Source of the DNA: Planctomycetota bacterium
GTDB taxonomy: Bacteria > Planctomycetota > UBA1135 > UBA2386
Reading direction: 5' to 3'
Length of the DNA stretch: 64,000 bases
Assembly (NCBI GenBank): GCA_016713175.1
Contig: JADJPQ010000012.1
Span: 62,001 to 126,000 of the forward strand
In this document: positions 1 through 9,309 of the stretch, piece by piece
Position numbering within the stretch: position 1 is the first letter of the stretch
Layout: every line of letters starts with the position of its first letter
Program-made: the position numbers and the translations under genes
Notes under the pieces: generated by a model
What the model saw: the letters and a program-made list of their open reading frames with translations, nothing else
Databases searched by the model: none
Told to the model about the DNA's origin: nothing

Positions 1-107
1 GGAACGGCGCGTCCTGGCCCGGCGTGCGGGCGCGGATCCGATCCCAGGCGTGTTCGCGGGAAATGCTCGGGGGAGGCGTGAGTCCAGGAAGATGTCCATC
101 GTCGACT
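1..107 (-). CDS. Partial open frame at window edge, unknown
   Basis: A possible gene start (ATG at 107) reads leftward off the window, beginning MDIFLDSRLP. The open frame soon becomes rich in Arg and Pro. A more protein-like reading (EHAWDRIRARTPGQ) appears in another frame after two C-runs, suggesting homopolymer length errors like those in the neighbouring FkbM gene. No family can be recognised from about 35 codons. It lies 26 bases after the FkbM stop on the same strand, so the two could be co-transcribed. Confidence 0.2.
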
Positions 108-132
108 CCTTGCTGGTCCGGCGGGGCCCTGT

Positions 133-1114
133 TCAGCTGCGGTCTTCGACCCGCGGGGACGTCTTCAGGTGTCCCTTGGCGTCGAGCGGTGGCTCGTAGC
201 GGGCGAGGAACTCGCGGAACAGCGCGCCGTAGGCCGGATCGCGATAGAAGATGTAGTTGAAGCCGTCCTTCTTGATCTTGCGCAGCTCGTGGACGCGTTC
301 GGGCTTCATCACCGCGATGCGGTTGGCCACCAGCTGGTCCATCGAGTACTGCCAGCCCGCGGCCACCATCGTGTCGATGATCGCCTGGCAGGCGTCCGAG
401 CCGAAGTCGATCTCGACCAGCACGGTCTTCAGGTCCGGGTGCGCGAGCGTCTTCACCGCGCCGGCAATGACCTTGGGCTCGTGGCCGTCGACGTCGATCT
501 TGATGTGGTTCGGTTGCGGCATCGCGCCGGTCGCCACCAACTGGTCGATGCTGACCGAGATCGAGCCCTGGGTGATGCGGCGGTCGCGCGCCACGGTGAC
601 TTCGGGCGACCACTTCATGTCCTTGCGCCAGGTGCTCTCGCCGAAGTCGTGGTGCGAGTAGCCGACCGCAAAGGCGCCGAGCAGCAGCTTGCCGACCTCG
701 AACTGCGTGCCGGCGGCGCCGCAGAACGCGAGCACGCGGTCGTGCAGGTCGTTCAGGTAGATGTTCTTGTTCAGTTCGGCGAAGTTGAGCGCTTCGGGCT
801 CGACACAGAACACCCGGCAGCCGGTCATCACCGCGGCGTAGATCGAATACAGGCCGACGTTGGCGCCGATGTCCAGGAACACGTCGTCCCTTGGCGAAGG
901 TCTCCAGGTACGGGATCGTCGTCGGTTCCTGGCGAAGATCGACGAGACCCGGCCCAGCAGCGTGCGGCTGCCCTCCGCCAGCGAATAGCGGATCGTCTTG
1001 CCGTCGACCTCGATCTCGGCCGCGGGCAGCACCGCCAGGTCGCGCTTTGTAGGTGACCTTGCGCATGTGCAGGAGCGTGCGTGGGGTCTTGCCCGTCGTC
1101 GGGAACAGCTTCAT
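133..1114 (-). CDS. FkbM family methyltransferase, frame disturbed by three single-base indels
   Basis: SAM-dependent FkbM-type methyltransferases usually O-methylate sugars or secondary metabolites. The C-terminal two thirds show the family's SAM site (DVFLDIGANVGLYS), the acidic motif KIDVDGHEPKVI, and a typical tail. The continuous frame begins only at GTG 1032. Another frame upstream starts at ATG 1114 (MKLFPTTGKTPRTLLHMRKV) and joins it if one T is removed from the TTT at 1046-1048. Inside the gene, the family-like segment EPTTIPYLETFAK is read in a third frame between about 929 and 890. Adding one base at 928-932 and removing one from CCC at 888-890 restores one protein of about 326 residues. 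Either homopolymer sequencing errors or early decay. Confidence 0.75.
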
Positions 1115-1282
1115 CGCGGCAGTTGTATTGCCCTGCCGCATCGGGTGCGAGCTTCCTGGCAAGGTGCGTAGCATCGGCGGCGACCTCGGCATGACTCGCC
1201 AGGACAAGCGGGTCCGCAAGCGGGTCAAGTCGGGAGAACCGCAGAAACAGCTCCTGGCCCCTCGAGCTCGCCACTCTTGCGG

Positions 1283-1359
1283 TGGCACACCCGGCAGGAC
1301 TTGAACCTGCAACCCTCAGATCCGAAGTCTGATGCTCTATCCAATTGAGCTACGGGTGC
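1283..1359 (-). tRNA. tRNA-Arg (anticodon UCG)
   Basis: The minus strand folds into a complete cloverleaf: a 7-bp acceptor stem (with a G1:U72 wobble), D arm GCTC/GAGC, anticodon stem TCAGA/TCTGA with loop CTTCGGA (anticodon TCG, reading CGA Arg codons), variable loop GGGTT, T stem GCAGG/CCTGC with loop TTCAAGT, discriminator G and an encoded 3' CCA. Overall it resembles the bacterial tRNA-Arg(CCG) pattern with one anticodon change. Confidence 0.95.
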
Positions 1360-1437
1360 CTGGGGCACCAGCATACCCACCGGGCGAGTCCGCAACATCC
1401 AGAACGTCGTCGGCTTGCCGCCAGGTCGTGAGAACAG

Positions 1438-2928
1438 TCACTTCGGCCGCGCCGCCATCAGCCCGCCTTTCTCGTTGCGCAGCTCCTGCATCGCCGGCAG
1501 CGCCCGCAGATCCCGTTCGGCATCGGCATCGACCCACCGCTGCCCCGAAACATCCAGGAACCGCAGCGCCTTCGCCGCCAGCAGCGCCGGCAGCACTGCG
1601 CCGGTCAACCCCTTGCAACCGCGCAGCGTCAGCCGGTGCAGCGTGGTCCGCTCCAACAGCGCGGCGAGCCCCGCGTCGGTCACCAGCGGACACTGCGCCA
1701 GATCGAGCTCCCGCAAGTGCGGCAGCTGCACCGCGATCGCGGCCAGCGCCGCGTCATCGAACTGCGAACTCCACGCCAGCGACAACGATTCGATCGTCGG
1801 CGACAGTTCGTTGACCATCGCTGCCGCATCCCCCGCACGGATCGACAACCCGAGCCGCCGCAACGGCAACGGCGCCAGCGTCCGCAGCCCGGTCACCGTG
1901 ATCGACGGGCAGCCGACCAGATCGAGTTCGCGCAGCGACCCCACCGCGGCCAGCGCCGTCAGCACCCCGTCGTCGACACCGCCGCCGCCGGGCTTCGCCG
2001 CCGCCACCAGCTCGGTACCGAGCATCACCTCGATGCGATCGAGGAAGCGCGCCGGAATCTTGCGCGGCGCTCCGGTCGTCTGCCCGCAGACGAACCGCAG
2101 GTCCAGGCGCTCGAGCTTGTTGCACTTGCCGAGTACGGCGAGCCCCGCGGCGGTCAGCGCGCCACAGCCGCGCAGCCCGAGCGAACGCAAACCCGGAACC
2201 CCCGCCAGCGCCGCCAGGCCAGCAGCCGTCAACGTGCCGTCGAACGCGAGTTCGAGAACCTGCAGGTTGGGGATCCGCGCGATCGCCGCCGCGCCAGCAT
2301 CACCGATGGCGACGTGCGGCAAGGCGAGCGTGGCGAGGTTCGGCAGCGCCGCCAGCGAAGCCAGCCAGTCCGGCTGGATCTCGAACCGGCCCGCGCCGCG
2401 CAGTTCGCGCAATGGCGTGTGCTGACCGAGGCGCTGCAGGTCAGCCGCAGTCAACGGCAGGTTGGTGTCGTTGCCGACGGCGAGATCGAGGTGTTCCACC
2501 TTGCTGGCCCGGTTCAGTGCACTGTCGAGTCCGATCGCCGCCGGGAGGCCGCCACCGCGATCCGGGTCGGTGTTCCAGAACTCCAACCGCAGCGCGCGGC
2601 ACGTGTCGTCGAGTGCCTCCAGTTCGGCGTACGAAGTCACAGTGACCCAGGGCCGTTCCTGCACCGGGTCCTGCGGCGCGCTCGTCGGCAGCCCCACGGC
2701 CGGCCGCTGCCGCGACCAGACCGCCGTGCCGACGGCAACCAGCACGCCCGCCGCCATCAGTAGAGCCGCGCGCCACCGCGACGACGACGCCGCCTCGGCC
2801 TTGGGAAGGTCACCAGCCTGCGCCCGCGCCACCACGGCCGCCGCCAGATCGGGGTCCGTGTCGGGGGCAAACTCGTCGCGCAACGCCTGGTCGAGCCGCC
2901 GTTCGGCCGCTTCCTTCACCGGATTCAA
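1438..2928 (-). CDS. Membrane-anchored leucine-rich repeat protein, possible anti-sigma partner
   Basis: The N-terminus is a short charged helical region (VKEAAERRLDQALRDEF), then one transmembrane segment (ALLMAAGVLVAVGTAVW, about residues 45-63), then about ten leucine-rich repeats of the RNI/AMN1-like type (for example LRELDLVGCPSITVTGLRTL) to the end. I chose the TTG at 2928: it overlaps the TGA of the ECF sigma gene (TTGA) and has GGAGG five bases upstream; ATG 2949 or GTG 2919 are alternatives. The translational overlap with a sigma gene and the cytoplasmic-helix/TM/periplasmic-repeat layout suggest an anti-sigma or sensor role. That is inference; the repeats only predict a protein-binding surface. 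Confidence 0.8.
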   Translation of the reverse strand: MNPVKEAAERRLDQALRDEFAPDTDPDLAAAVVARAQAGDLPKAEAASSSRWRAALLMAAGVLVAVGTAVWSRQRPAVGLPTSAPQDPVQERPWVTVTSYAELEALDDTCRALRLEFWNTDPDRGGGLPAAIGLDSALNRASKVEHLDLAVGNDTNLPLTAADLQRLGQHTPLRELRGAGRFEIQPDWLASLAALPNLATLALPHVAIGDAGAAAIARIPNLQVLELAFDGTLTAAGLAALAGVPGLRSLGLRGCGALTAAGLAVLGKCNKLERLDLRFVCGQTTGAPRKIPARFLDRIEVMLGTELVAAAKPGGGGVDDGVLTALAAVGSLRELDLVGCPSITVTGLRTLAPLPLRRLGLSIRAGDAAAMVNELSPTIESLSLAWSSQFDDAALAAIAVQLPHLRELDLAQCPLVTDAGLAALLERTTLHRLTLRGCKGLTGAVLPALLAAKALRFLDVSGQRWVDADAERDLRALPAMQELRNEKGGLMAARPK

Positions 2929-3455
2929 TGGAGCCTCCGTTCGATGCATTGTCGCAGCAGCTCGCGGGTCCGCTGCAGCAGGGTCTTGAAGCCGGCCTCG
3001 GTCATGCCCAGTTGCTGCGCCGCGGCCGCCCGCGAACGGCCGTCGGCGTAGAACAGTTCCAACGCGGCGAGGGCACGCGGTTGCAGTTGCTGGCGGCAGT
3101 GGCGCAGCGCCGACAGCCAACGGTCCTCACCGTCGGCCACGTCGTGGCGGAGCCACCATTCGAGCAACACCGCCGTCACCCGTTCTTCCTGCCGTCGACG
3201 TTGACGAATCCGCCGCAACCAGAGGAAACGGGCCGACCGCAGCAGCCACGCCGTCGTCTCCGCGTCGGTCTGCGCCACGATCTGCTTCTTCCAGGCCAGC
3301 AAGAACGCGTCCTGCGTCAGTTCATCCGCCAGTGCGGCATCGGCGCCCAGCGTGCGCAGGAAGCGCCACACCGACCGCTGATGGCGAGCGACCAGCGCCT
3401 CGAGCCCGCCGAGGGCATCGCGCGCCGGTACCGGCGGAATCGAGACCAGCTTCAC
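2925..3455 (-). CDS. ECF-type RNA polymerase sigma factor
   Basis: About 176 residues, the usual ECF size. Region 2 is recognisable in LVARHQRSVWRFLRTLGAD followed by ELTQDAFLLAWKK. Region 4 shows the helix-turn-helix pattern ALAALELFYADGRSRAAAAQ followed by QLGMTEAGFKTLLQRTRELL. Such factors direct RNA polymerase to a small regulon, normally under anti-sigma control. The GTG at 3455 is chosen because the frame further upstream lies inside the DUF1552 gene. The 3' end overlaps the LRR membrane protein by four bases, so the pair should be translated together. Confidence 0.88.
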   Translation of the reverse strand: MKLVSIPPVPARDALGGLEALVARHQRSVWRFLRTLGADAALADELTQDAFLLAWKKQIVAQTDAETTAWLLRSARFLWLRRIRQRRRQEERVTAVLLEWWLRHDVADGEDRWLSALRHCRQQLQPRALAALELFYADGRSRAAAAQQLGMTEAGFKTLLQRTRELLRQCIERRLH

Positions 3456-3504
3456 GGCAGACGATCGCCCGCAACGGGCACAGGGTATTCGGGAAAACCG
3501 CCGC

Positions 3505-4827
3505 TCAGAATTCGAGCGCGCCGGTGCTGTCGCCAAACGATGACAGCGTCGCCCCCATCGCCTTGCCGATCGCGAGATAGAGGTTGGCGGCCGGCGTCTC
3601 CTTGCCCATCGCGACATGCCCACGCCCGCGGTGCCCACCGGCCAGCAGCATCGGCAGATCGTCGTGATTGTGCCGATCGCCGTCGCTGATGCCCGAGCCG
3701 TAGACGATCAGGCACGAGTCCAGCAGGTCGCCGCTGCCTTCCTTGTGCGCCGCCAATCGGCCCAGGAACGCCCCGAACGCATCGACGTGGAACCGGTTGA
3801 TCTTCGCGATCCCAGCCTGCTTCTCCGGCTTCTTGCCGTGATGGCTGAGGTCGTGATGCCCGTCGGGCACATCGATGAACTTGTAGCTGCGGTTGCTGCC
3901 ACCGTTGCCGAGCATGAACGTCACCACGCGCGTCAGGTCCGCCTGCAGCGCCAGCGCGATCAGCTCGTACTGCAGTGCGAGCTTGTCCGGCAGCGACGCA
4001 CCGCGGTCGAACAGTCCGTCCGGCACTCTGGTCGTCGCCGAGGTCGCCGCCGCCTGCTTCTGCAGCCGCAGTTCGAGCTCCCGCACTGCGGTCAGGTACT
4101 CCTCGAGCTTCTGTTTGTCGGCGGCGGCGAGCTTGCCCGCGAGGGCCTTCGCATCGGCCAGCACGCAGTCGAGGATCGACCGCTCGCGCCGGCGATCGCG
4201 TTCCTGTTCGGCCGCATCGCGGGCTTGCTGTGGATCGCCGAACAAGCGCGCGAACACTGCCTGCGGATCGGTCTCCTTGGCCACCGGCTGGCCCGGCGTC
4301 TTCCAGGCGATGTTGTTGCTGTAGGCGCACGAGTAGCCGGAGTCGCAGATGCCGGCCTGCGCGCCCTTCTCCATGCCGAGTTCGAGCGACGCGAACGTGC
4401 TGGTGCCGCCGACTTGGGTCGCGATCACCTGATCGATCGACGTGCCGACGTGGATGTCGGCGCCGCCGGTCTTGCGCGGGTGCGCGCAGGTCAGGAACGA
4501 CGACGCGGCGCGGGCGTGGTCACCGGGGCCGTCGCCATGAGCCCGGCCGCCATCGATCGCGAGACCGGAGAAGACGGTCAGCCGTTCGCGGAACGGCTGC
4601 AGCGCCTGCATCGTCGGGCCGAGGCTGGCGGCGCGACCGTCACCGTCGGGTCGCCAGTCGGGCATGTGCTGGCCATTGGGCGCGAACACGAACACCGCGC
4701 GACGCGGCGGGGCCGGTTGCGGACGGAGAGCGGGCGTCATCGCCTGCAGCCAGGGCAGCGCCAGCGCGGCGCCGCTGCCGCGCAGGAAGGTGCGGCGATC
4801 GAGAGCGACTTGGCGGAACGGGCGCAT
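3505..4827 (-). CDS. DUF1552 family secreted protein
   Basis: 440 residues. The N-terminus carries a twin-arginine style export signal (LDRRTFLRGSGAALALPWLQA). The rest has family landmarks: FVFAPNGQHMPDWRPDG, GDHARAASSFLTCAHPRKTGG, the NRSYKFIDVPDGHHDLSHHG segment and a C-terminal DDLPMLLAGGHRGRGH. DUF1552 proteins are abundant in Planctomycetota and usually sit beside DUF1592-type cytochromes; they are related to DUF1501/sulfatase-like folds and their chemistry is unknown. The cytochrome partner is 2 kb away at 6898, with two unrelated genes between. Start ATG 4827 fits the signal peptide. Confidence 0.92.
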   Translation of the reverse strand: MRPFRQVALDRRTFLRGSGAALALPWLQAMTPALRPQPAPPRRAVFVFAPNGQHMPDWRPDGDGRAASLGPTMQALQPFRERLTVFSGLAIDGGRAHGDGPGDHARAASSFLTCAHPRKTGGADIHVGTSIDQVIATQVGGTSTFASLELGMEKGAQAGICDSGYSCAYSNNIAWKTPGQPVAKETDPQAVFARLFGDPQQARDAAEQERDRRRERSILDCVLADAKALAGKLAAADKQKLEEYLTAVRELELRLQKQAAATSATTRVPDGLFDRGASLPDKLALQYELIALALQADLTRVVTFMLGNGGSNRSYKFIDVPDGHHDLSHHGKKPEKQAGIAKINRFHVDAFGAFLGRLAAHKEGSGDLLDSCLIVYGSGISDGDRHNHDDLPMLLAGGHRGRGHVAMGKETPAANLYLAIGKAMGATLSSFGDSTGALEF

Positions 4828-4938
4828 GGGGTGATTGCACCGTGATCGGCAGATGGCGACAAGGGGCTGAGGGCGGCGAAGGCCGCGAACAGCAGCCGAC
4901 CGGCTATGTTCGGGGGCTGGCCCGAACCCGATCCCTCG

Positions 4939-6096
4939 ATGCCAAGTCCATCCGGCCGCCGGCGCCCCATGTGGCCCGGCTTCATCGCCCTGTCGACGTT
5001 GTTGGCCGCTTCGCTGCGAGGAGCGGCTCCCCAGACACCGGACACTGCGGTCGATGCCAGGCCGGCGACCGACGAGTTCGTCGTGCAGTCCACGCTGCCA
5101 CGACTGCGACAGATGCTGCGCGATGGCATCGAGCAGAAGACGCCATCGACCAGCATCTGGCAGCGTTCGGGCAAGACCACCGTGTTCGACGGCAGCTACG
5201 ACTTCCATTCGTGCATCGCGGCGCACTGGGCCGGGTTGTGCATGGCGCGCCACGCCGACGATGCCAAACTGGCGCAGCATCTGCTCGCACGTCTGCCACC
5301 GTCGCAACTCGCCGCCGAACACGAACTGATCGTCGGCATGGGCGGCAAGCCAGCGGACGGCGCCGGAACCGGCGCGATCCACCGGCAGCTCCAGCGCTAC
5401 GTCGACACCTGGTTCCTGCTGTTGCTCAGCGAACTGCTGCAGCATCCCCGCGAAGACCAGGTGGCCATCGCGACGTTCCGCACGGCGACCATGGCGCGGC
5501 TGCTCGTGTCACTCGAGGAAGGGCCGTTCCCGGAAGTGGGTCCCGACAAACGACCGCCGAACGGCGTGTTCGGTGGCAACTACCGGTCGTGGCTGTTTGC
5601 GCTGCTGTCGCTGCGGCTCGGTGGCGCCGATCAGGGCGAACCGGCAGAGCGGTATCGGCGGCTGGTGGATGTTCGCCTGCAGCCACAACGCGCGGCGCTG
5701 TTGGCGCAGGCCGAACGCCATCCGTACGACTTCCTGGACGTCAGGTCGTTGCATGCGCTGCTGCTCGGCCTCGACTCCCCCGCAACGGCGGAGGACCCCG
5801 CCAACGGCGCGATCGCGGAGTTCACCCCGTTGCCGGAGAACGTGACCCTGGCGACGGTGCACCCGGTCGGCGCGTGCGCCAGCGAAGCATGGCCGTTCGC
5901 CATGGCCGGGCTGGTCAACGCCGCGGCGAAGGCGAGGCACCTCGAACACACCGCAGCGATCCTGCGACGGACCGACCTGTGGGCCGACGACTTCGTCGTC
6001 GTGTCGCACTGGGTGCCCCAGTTCCTATGGTTCGGGCTGTGGCTGGCTTCGGGCGAACGCTATCTCGCGGACGGCACCGCGACTCGCGCTCGCTGA
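4939..6096 (+). CDS. Secreted protein, possibly DUF2891-like
   Basis: A signal peptide-like N-terminus (RRRP then FIALSTLLAASLRGAAPQ) precedes a helical domain. The motif YDFHSCIAAHWAGLCMAR resembles the DWHSxxHxHW motif of DUF2891 proteins, and HPVGACASEAWPFAMAGLVN and VVSHWVPQFLWFGLWL near the end also fit an alpha/alpha-barrel protein. No catalytic residues can be assigned. ATG 4939 keeps the arginine-rich n-region; ATG 4969 (MWPGF) is a reasonable alternative. It is transcribed divergently from the DUF1552 gene with about 110 bases between. Confidence 0.7.
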   Translation: MPSPSGRRRPMWPGFIALSTLLAASLRGAAPQTPDTAVDARPATDEFVVQSTLPRLRQMLRDGIEQKTPSTSIWQRSGKTTVFDGSYDFHSCIAAHWAGLCMARHADDAKLAQHLLARLPPSQLAAEHELIVGMGGKPADGAGTGAIHRQLQRYVDTWFLLLLSELLQHPREDQVAIATFRTATMARLLVSLEEGPFPEVGPDKRPPNGVFGGNYRSWLFALLSLRLGGADQGEPAERYRRLVDVRLQPQRAALLAQAERHPYDFLDVRSLHALLLGLDSPATAEDPANGAIAEFTPLPENVTLATVHPVGACASEAWPFAMAGLVNAAAKARHLEHTAAILRRTDLWADDFVVVSHWVPQFLWFGLWLASGERYLADGTATRAR

Positions 6097-6228
6097 CGTC
6101 ATTGCCGAACAGGCGGGCGCGCCGTTCTCAGCAGTCGCCGAGCAGCAGGTCCAGCGCGTTCGCAATCGGCACGGAAAACACCCCATGGCACGCAACGCCG
6201 CGGACCCCGCCCTCGTTGGCGCACTGTC

Positions 6229-6882
6229 ATGAACCACCCCGCCACCTTCGTCGGCCTGGCTCTCGCCGGCCTCTTGGCTGCCGGCTTCAGCGCCTGCAGC
6301 GACGCCAATGCAGCAACCGCCGCAACGCCGGCCCGCACCGCGTTGCCCCAGCCAACCGGATCGGTCGCCGCCGAGGAGGTTGCCACGGCGACCACGATCC
6401 GCATGGGCGCGATCGAGCTGGTGTTCTTGCGTCAGGGGCTCGGTGCCCGCTTCGCGCCGTGGCGCCGCAGCGAACGCGATGGCGCAGTCACCAGTGGTGT
6501 GCGGGTTGCCCTCGGCCTGGTCGAGCCCGGTCCGATCGGATCGAAGTTGACGGACGACTCGACGTTCGCCGAGCGGAGCTTCTGGCAACTGGAGCCCGAC
6601 AGCGCCCAGGATCTGATCGCGTTCGTCGAACGCCTGGTCGGCACGCGCTTTTGCCAGCGCAACCGCGATGTCGCGTTCCGCCAGGTCCACGCGCAGTGGG
6701 GCGACATGAAGTTCCGGATGGGCGAAGACGGCGCCATCGAGGTCTACGTATTCACCAACCAGGAGAACACCGAGATCTGGTCGCGCTTCGAGCCGCAGCT
6801 GTTCGTGCGTTCACTGACCGACGCGGTCGAGCGCCTGCAGGCGCTGCGCGCGCAGCCGCAATCCGTCACCATGGTCCGCTGA
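6229..6882 (+). CDS. Predicted lipoprotein of unknown function
   Basis: 217 residues. The N-terminus (GLALAGLLAAGFSACSD) is a lipoprotein signal with cysteine at the cleavage point, so the protein is probably membrane-tethered. An Ala/Pro/Thr-rich linker leads to a compact domain ending in a basic tail. I recognise no family. The 132-base gap upstream contains no other gene. It converges on the planctomycete cytochrome gene, with 15 bases between the stops. Confidence 0.75.
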   Translation: MNHPATFVGLALAGLLAAGFSACSDANAATAATPARTALPQPTGSVAAEEVATATTIRMGAIELVFLRQGLGARFAPWRRSERDGAVTSGVRVALGLVEPGPIGSKLTDDSTFAERSFWQLEPDSAQDLIAFVERLVGTRFCQRNRDVAFRQVHAQWGDMKFRMGEDGAIEVYVFTNQENTEIWSRFEPQLFVRSLTDAVERLQALRAQPQSVTMVR

Positions 6883-6897
6883 TCGACTGCACGACGC

Positions 6898-9165
6898 CTA
6901 CCGACCAACGCTGCGGCGCAGGAACGGCTCGCTGTGCACCACGACCAGCAGCAGGTCCGGCAGCGTGACCTTGCCGTTGGCCAGCAGTTCATCCGCTCGC
7001 TGATCGAGCACCAGCCGATCGATCGGCGCGACATCGCGACCGACGCCGTAGACGAACAGTTTGCGCAGCAGCGTCCGGACGAACGCCGGATCGTCGCGCA
7101 ACACGGCCTGGAGTTCAGCCAGGCCGCGAATCTGCCGACCATCCGGCAACGCCCCGCTCGCATCGATGACGCCACCGGCGTCCGCCACGCGGTACCGCCC
7201 GACCGCATCGAAGTTCTCCAACGCAAAACCGAGCGTGTCCATCCGGACATGGCAGCCGGCGCATTCGGGCTTGGCGCGATGTTGCGCCAGCTGTTCGCGA
7301 AACGTCTTCGCGCTGTCGATCTGCGCTTCGCCGGCCAGCGTGTCGTTGCCAGGCGGCGGTGCCGGCGGGGCCTGGCCGAGCAGGTTGTCGAGGATCCACT
7401 TGCCGCGCTTGACCGGCGACGTGCGCGTCGGATTCGAAGTGACCGCCAGCACACTGCCGTGGCCGAGCACGCCGCCGCGCAGGCGCTGGTCGCTGGCCAA
7501 CGCGACGCGCTCGAAGCCGTCGCCCGGAGGCGCCGGCAGGCCATAGAACTCCGCCAGCCTGGCATCGACATGGGTGAAGTCGGCGTCGAGCAGTTCGCGG
7601 ACATCGCGATTCTCGCGCAACACCGTCAGGAACAACAACTCCGTCTGGCGGCGGAACGAGGTGCGCAACCCGTCGTCGAAGCCAGGGTAGCGCGCCGGAT
7701 CGGGCGTTCGTTCGGGCAACGCGCGCAATTCGAGCCACTGCGCCGCGAAGTTGGTCGCCAACGCGTCGCTCCTTGGATCGACGAGCAGACGCAGCGCCTG
7801 TTCGCGCAGCACGGCGCCCGTCAGGGTGCCGTTGCCGGCGAGCTCGAGCAAGGTCGGATCCGGCGCGCTGCTCCACAGGAAGAACGACAACCGGCTGGCC
7901 AGGGCGAACCCGGACAGCGGCGCCACGCCGGCCTTGCCGTCCGTACCGCCGGGCTCACCGCGGAACAGGAAGTGCGGCGACGCCAGCGCGGCGGTCAGCA
8001 GCAACCGCAAGCCCTGGGTCAACGGCTCGCCGGCTGCAACCGCATCGACGACCAGCCTGGCGAGCCGCGCCGTTTCGTCATCGCCTGGCGGTCGCCGCCA
8101 GACGCGCAGCAACAACGCCCGCGCCAGCGCCCGTGCCCGCGCCGCCACCGTGCCGTGCTTGGGCAGTGCCGCGTGCAGCCACTGCTGCGCAGCCGGTACC
8201 GTTCGGACGTCGATCGGGCCGACCACCTCGACCCAGTCGATCCGCAGGTTGCGATCGCGGCGCCGCTCGTCGGGGTTCTTCGGATCCCAGAAGTCATTGG
8301 TGAACGCAAGATCGAGCCGATGGCGGCCACCCGCGAATTCGAACTCGCGTTCTTGCACCGCTGGCTTGCGCTCGCCGATCGCCATCGAGTCGAGGTCGCG
8401 CCCGTCGATCCGCAGCAACATCTTCGCCGGCTCGTCGCCGGCCTGATCGGCACCGACCAGGATCCGCAGCCGATAGCGGCCATCCCGCGGCAGCGTGACC
8501 GGCTGGCCGACCGCCGAGTTGGTGTAGAGCCCGGCCACGTCGCCATCCAGCGACGCCCCCGGACCATCGACCAGCGTCATCGCCTCGGCCTCGAAGCGAC
8601 GGACGGTCGGGTGCGCGGGATCTTCGCCGTCGAACACCTGCGCGGCGACATCGGCCGCCGCCGCCAGGTACTTCTCGAGGTGCAGCGTCGAGAACGACAG
8701 TGCATCGCCGATGTTGTCGAAGCCGTAGCCGAGGTCGTCGGCCGGGAACGCGGCGATGGCGGCACTGCGCACGCCGAACAGGTCGCGGATGCTGTTCTCC
8801 CACTCGACGCGTGACAGCCGCCGGATCGTCGTTCGTCCCGGCGTCACCGGCAGCCCCGGGACACCCGCCCGCAACGTCGCCTCGCACCAGGCCAGCAGGT
8901 CGGCGCGTTCGGCAGCGGTCGGCTGTTCGGCGTCCGCCGGCGGCATCTCGGCGGCCCGGACGCGATCGCGCATGCGACTGACCGTGGTCAACCAGACGAC
9001 CGTGTCCGCCGTCGAGAGCGCGCGGAGATCGAGCTTGCCCTTGGTGGTGTCCCCGCCATGGCAATCGACGCACAGCCGTTCGATCCGTTCGTGCTGCGCC
9101 GCAAATGGACTCTGGCCGGGCACGGCCAGAGCCGGGGCGATCGACACCAGGAATGCGCGCAACAC
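6898..9165 (-). CDS. Planctomycete cytochrome c-type protein (DUF1587/1595/1592/1588/1585)
   Basis: About 755 residues, exported. In order: signal segment; a heme c site LCVDCHGG; DUF1587 (RRLSRVEWENSIRDLFG); a carbohydrate-binding-like beta domain (GRYRLRILVGADQAGDEP); DUF1595 (LLLRVWRRPPGDDETARL); DUF1592 (ASPHFLFRGEPGG, LASRLSFFLWSSAPDPTLLE); DUF1588 (HGSVLAVTSNPTRTSPVKRG); a second heme site CAGCH; and DUF1585 (RKLFVYGVGRDVAPIDRLV). This is the standard domain order of the planctomycete cytochromes thought to act in periplasmic redox steps of polymer breakdown; the substrate is unknown. Start is GTG 9165 or the adjacent TTG 9162, which has GGAGG four bases upstream. Confidence 0.92.
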   Translation of the reverse strand: MLRAFLVSIAPALAVPGQSPFAAQHERIERLCVDCHGGDTTKGKLDLRALSTADTVVWLTTVSRMRDRVRAAEMPPADAEQPTAAERADLLAWCEATLRAGVPGLPVTPGRTTIRRLSRVEWENSIRDLFGVRSAAIAAFPADDLGYGFDNIGDALSFSTLHLEKYLAAAADVAAQVFDGEDPAHPTVRRFEAEAMTLVDGPGASLDGDVAGLYTNSAVGQPVTLPRDGRYRLRILVGADQAGDEPAKMLLRIDGRDLDSMAIGERKPAVQEREFEFAGGRHRLDLAFTNDFWDPKNPDERRRDRNLRIDWVEVVGPIDVRTVPAAQQWLHAALPKHGTVAARARALARALLLRVWRRPPGDDETARLARLVVDAVAAGEPLTQGLRLLLTAALASPHFLFRGEPGGTDGKAGVAPLSGFALASRLSFFLWSSAPDPTLLELAGNGTLTGAVLREQALRLLVDPRSDALATNFAAQWLELRALPERTPDPARYPGFDDGLRTSFRRQTELLFLTVLRENRDVRELLDADFTHVDARLAEFYGLPAPPGDGFERVALASDQRLRGGVLGHGSVLAVTSNPTRTSPVKRGKWILDNLLGQAPPAPPPGNDTLAGEAQIDSAKTFREQLAQHRAKPECAGCHVRMDTLGFALENFDAVGRYRVADAGGVIDASGALPDGRQIRGLAELQAVLRDDPAFVRTLLRKLFVYGVGRDVAPIDRLVLDQRADELLANGKVTLPDLLLVVVHSEPFLRRSVGR

Positions 9166-9309
9166 GCCTCCGTGGTACCGGATCGCGGCACCCAGGCAAG
9201 GGCCTGCCACGCACGTCACGCCAATGCCACGCGGACGCCCCGGTGACCGTCGGATGACATGGGCGCCGAAACGATGGCCAACATGCGGGCGTACTCAGCG
9301 ACGAACGCC

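Noticed and set aside
169..1056. Long plus-strand open frame opposite the FkbM gene
   Set aside because: It is rich in Val/Arg/His/Asp with no family features and is the complement of a real gene; typical for high-GC DNA.
1283..1359. tRNA as selC (tRNA-Sec)
   Set aside because: The anticodon is TCG and the arms are of ordinary length; tRNA-Sec would have TCA and a long extra arm.
3975..6968. 997-codon plus-strand open frame
   Set aside because: It is Arg/Pro/Ala-rich noise crossing three well-supported genes on both strands.
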